From assembly GCA_050734185.1 (NCBI GenBank), contig JBOHUE010000180.1, positions 1 to 8,086 of the forward strand: DNA of 8,086 nucleotides. The letters are read 5' to 3'. Both the position numbers and the translations under genes were made by a program. This document shows, in pieces, positions 6,934-8,086 of this stretch. The notes beneath the pieces are model-generated. The model was not told the DNA's origin. It ran no database searches and saw only the letters and a program-made list of their open reading frames with translations. Source of the DNA: JAFALX01 sp050734185. GTDB lineage: Bacteria > Chloroflexota > Dormibacteria > Aeolococcales > Aeolococcaceae. Positions within the stretch are counted from its first letter, which is position 1; each line of letters opens with the position of its first letter.

Positions 6934-7113
6934 TCACTTTTGCCACGGCCTCGTCTGCGTGCGGAGCTGCCGCTTCACCTCCTCGGTGATGTCCACATTG
7001 GTCAGCGCCGCGTTGTCCCAGCTGCCCCGGTTGCGGGGCGGCAGCGCGGGATCGGGCAGCGTGGCCGAGCCCCCGTCGGTGTTGCGCCGGCGGAGCCGGC
7101 CGAGGAGCGTCAT
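6934..7113 (-). CDS. 59-aa basic soluble protein of unknown function in the oxidase operon
   Basis: The frame runs from ATG 7113-7111, which overlaps the preceding gene's TGA (ATGA), to TGA 6936-6934. Third codon positions are nearly all G or C, unlike the competing frame across the same bases. It encodes a basic N-terminus (MTLLGRLRRRN), a Pro-rich middle (LPDPALPPRNRGSWDN) and a probably helical, charged end (VDITEEVKRQLRTQTRPWQK). There is no membrane span, signal peptide or cysteine. I do not recognise a family. No Shine-Dalgarno is evident, so expression would rely on coupling. Position directly before ctaC suggests a small cytoplasmic assembly or regulatory partner, but that is inference only. 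Confidence 0.65.
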   Translation of the reverse strand: MTLLGRLRRRNTDGGSATLPDPALPPRNRGSWDNAALTNVDITEEVKRQLRTQTRPWQK

Positions 7114-7493
7114 ATGTGGAAGAACGAGGTCTGGGCGGCGTCGTCAAGCCTGCCCTCGCGGATGGCGAGGGCGGTCCGGCGGGCGTCTGCGGCGGCGCTG
7201 GCCCAGAGGAAGAGCCCCATCACGAAGAGCAGCAGGAAGACGAGAACCGAGATGAACGCAACCAGCAGGAACAGCGCCACCTGCTGGCTGTCCAGCAGTG
7301 ACCTGCCGAACCGCTCGCCCGCCGTGATCAGCAGGACCGCCGGCCCGAGGCACACGATCGTGCCGATCAGAAAGAACAGCGCCTTTCGCCACTGCCCGTT
7401 GTAGAGCTGTCCAAGCCCGGGAATGATTGAAAGGCCTGCAGCGATGCGCTGGTCATGGCGCGGCGAGGGTCGCCGCCCGGCGTCACTCACCAT
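7110..7493 (-). CDS. Membrane protein with TM2-like PGLGQ-x-YNGQ motif, function unknown
   Basis: A 127-aa protein. A hydrophilic N-terminus (about 1-16) is followed by RIAAGLSIIPGLGQLYNGQW, with P25-G-L-G-Q29 and Y31-N-G-Q34. This resembles the turn motif of TM2-domain and related small membrane proteins, where a Pro-Gly-Leu-Gly-Gln hairpin precedes a hydrophobic span. Hydrophobic segments lie at about 18-30 (re-entrant or short), 37-58 and 72-99. The tail (100-127) is charged and ends in SFFHI. It follows the 44-aa gene after 13 bases. The start is ATG 7493 or the adjacent GTG 7490; a purine-rich GGGGGCGGAG fits the GTG slightly better. No metal or heme ligand set is apparent. A role in oxidase assembly is suggested only by operon membership. 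Confidence 0.8.
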   Translation of the reverse strand: MVSDAGRRPSPRHDQRIAAGLSIIPGLGQLYNGQWRKALFFLIGTIVCLGPAVLLITAGERFGRSLLDSQQVALFLLVAFISVLVFLLLFVMGLFLWASAAADARRTALAIREGRLDDAAQTSFFHI

Positions 7494-7506
7494 GCTCCGC
7501 CCCCGG

Positions 7507-7641
7507 TCACCGAGCTATGAAGGACCGATAGCAGTAGAACGCAGCGAGCAGGAGCGATCCCACGGCCCAGATCGAGACGAAGAGCACGTCCCCCCACCCC
7601 GCGTCACCGGGGTAGAGCTCAGCAACGAACGGAAGTGGCAT
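7507..7641 (-). CDS. 44-aa single-span membrane micro-protein of the oxidase operon
   Basis: The frame runs from ATG 7641-7639, four bases after the stop of the 40-aa gene. The N-terminus (MPLPFVAELYPGDAGWGDV) is neutral to acidic, and one span (about 19-37) ends in the basic FYCYRSFIAR. By the positive-inside rule the N-terminus faces outside and the C-terminus the cytoplasm. The Shine-Dalgarno is weak, and tight spacing suggests coupling. I do not recognise a family. A longer reading starting at 7716 overlaps the 40-aa gene and adds an unlikely Cys/Ser run, so it is rejected. It is a candidate small oxidase or bc-complex subunit by context. Confidence 0.65.
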   Translation of the reverse strand: MPLPFVAELYPGDAGWGDVLFVSIWAVGSLLLAAFYCYRSFIAR

Positions 7642-7645
7642 GTGC

Positions 7646-7768
7646 TCAGTGCGCCTTGAAGTTGTCGAGGTAATTCTCGCCGAACATGATGATGAGCACG
7701 AACACGAGCAGCGCAAGAAACATCAGCGTCGTCCCGATGATGTCGCGAACCAGCGTACGGCGTCTCAT
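7646..7768 (-). CDS. 40-aa single-span membrane micro-protein of the oxidase operon
   Basis: The frame starts at ATG 7768-7766, ten bases after the cytochrome c stop, and ends at TGA 7648-7646. GAGGA (7780-7776) lies seven bases upstream and overlaps the cytochrome gene's stop codon. It encodes a strongly basic start (MRRRTLVRD), one hydrophobic span (about 10-28) and the polar tail GENYLDNFKAH. The positive-inside rule gives N-in, C-out. No family is recognised. The good ribosome site, tight spacing and classical topology make it a credible gene despite its length. Likely role: small accessory subunit or assembly peptide, inferred. Confidence 0.7.
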   Translation of the reverse strand: MRRRTLVRDIIGTTLMFLALLVFVLIIMFGENYLDNFKAH

Positions 7769-7775
7769 CCCTGAG

Positions 7776-7780
7776 TCCTC
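7776..7780 (-). promoter_or_regulatory. Shine-Dalgarno of the 40-aa gene overlapping the cytochrome c stop
   Basis: GAGGA on the minus strand, seven bases before ATG 7768. It shares bases with the TGA of the cytochrome gene, so termination and re-initiation would occur at the same place. It is the main evidence that this micro-gene is translated. Confidence 0.6.
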
Positions 7781-8086
7781 ATGGCGGCGTCGAATACCCC
7801 TCCCAATGGCGAATGAACTGGGCGAGGACCGTGATCTGGTCCTCGCTCAGCGTGTGCGGCGGCAGCGGCTGCTGCTTGTCGCGCGTGGGATCGTACGTGA
7901 AGTCAGCGGCGGTACCGCCCCAGTTGGGCATGACGCTGCCGACGTGCTCGAAGCCGGTGAACCCGTACTCGATGCAGCGGTAGTAGTAGTCCTCGTTGAA
8001 GTAGCCGAGCCGGTCCTGGTTGGAGAGCGGCGGTCCGACCTTGCCCTCGCCCATGCCGCCGTGACAGGTGGCGCAGTACTTGTAGT
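7779..8086 (-). CDS. Class I cytochrome c, C-terminal part (5' end outside window)
   Basis: The frame is open to the window edge and ends at TGA 7781-7779. The first visible residues read YKYCATCHGGMGEG, so the covalent heme motif CATCH is present just inside the edge (8075-8061); an in-frame ATG at 8054 lies after it and is not the start. Later features are GPPLSNQDRLGYF, a Tyr-rich segment (DYYYRC), GSVMPNWGG, whose Met is the probable sixth iron ligand, and a C-terminal helix SEDQITVLAQFIRHWEGY typical of cytochrome c folds. One heme is visible in about 101 residues. Whether more hemes, a membrane anchor or fusion to another subunit precede it cannot be seen. It stands first in the visible operon and is a plausible donor to CuA or a bc-complex cytochrome c. 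Confidence 0.9.
   Translation of the reverse strand, partial: YKYCATCHGGMGEGKVGPPLSNQDRLGYFNEDYYYRCIEYGFTGFEHVGSVMPNWGGTAADFTYDPTRDKQQPLPPHTLSEDQITVLAQFIRHWEGYSTPP

Noticed and set aside
6887..7147. 86-codon minus-strand frame reaching the ctaC start with an ATGA overlap
   Set aside because: The overlap looks attractive, but the product is Pro/Arg/Ala/His-rich, it overlaps the end of the 127-aa gene, and the 59-aa frame has much better third-position GC.
7779..8054. Cytochrome c read as a 91-aa protein starting at ATG 8054
   Set aside because: This would cut off the CATCH heme motif lying just upstream in the same frame, so the gene must enter from beyond the window.

Overview
The window is about 8.1 kb of high-GC DNA (by eye roughly two thirds G+C, with G or C dominating third codon positions). 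It is almost entirely protein coding. It carries an aerobic terminal-oxidase gene cluster of the kind found in Actinomycetota; a deep-branching class such as Thermoleophilia or Acidimicrobiia is my guess, and the sequence alone cannot prove the taxon.

Layout. Bases 1-607 (+ strand) are the 3' part of a biotin-protein ligase gene (birA). A convergent, GC-rich gap of about 60 bases (608-669) separates it from the rest. Everything from 8086 down to 670 lies on the minus strand and looks like one polycistronic unit. In transcription order it holds: the C-terminal part of a class I cytochrome c (one CxxCH); two micro-proteins of 40 and 44 aa with one membrane span each; a 127-aa membrane protein with a TM2-like PGLGQ-x-YNGQ motif; a 59-aa basic soluble protein; ctaC (oxidase subunit II, CuA); ctaD (subunit I, A2-type with a YSHP motif); ctaA (heme A synthase); ctaB (heme O synthase); a 39-aa single-span protein; an 86-aa two-span subunit-IV-like protein; a CtaG-type assembly factor; and a lipoprotein cupredoxin. 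Junctions are tight: four 4-base start/stop overlaps, one of which depends on a proposed CTG start, one 1-base overlap (TGATG), and gaps of 4-19 bases. The one looser junction is 43 bases before ctaC. The operon promoter must lie beyond base 8086.

Function. CtaB farnesylates heme B to heme O and CtaA oxidises heme O to heme A, which goes into CtaD. The CtaG-like protein is expected to help copper loading. CtaC takes electrons at CuA from a cytochrome c or cupredoxin, and both kinds of carrier are encoded here (first and last visible genes). CtaC has no fused cytochrome c domain, so this looks like an aa3 oxidase with separate donors. Subunit III (ctaE) is not in the window and may lie upstream.

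The most interesting points are the micro-proteins of 39, 40, 44 and 59 aa threaded through the operon, a roughly 30-residue insertion with a cysteine near each end placed directly before the first CuA histidine in CtaC, a matching cysteine pair in an outer loop of CtaD, the A2-type proton-path motif in an oxidase without the caa3 fusion, and a probable CTG start for the CtaG-like gene.
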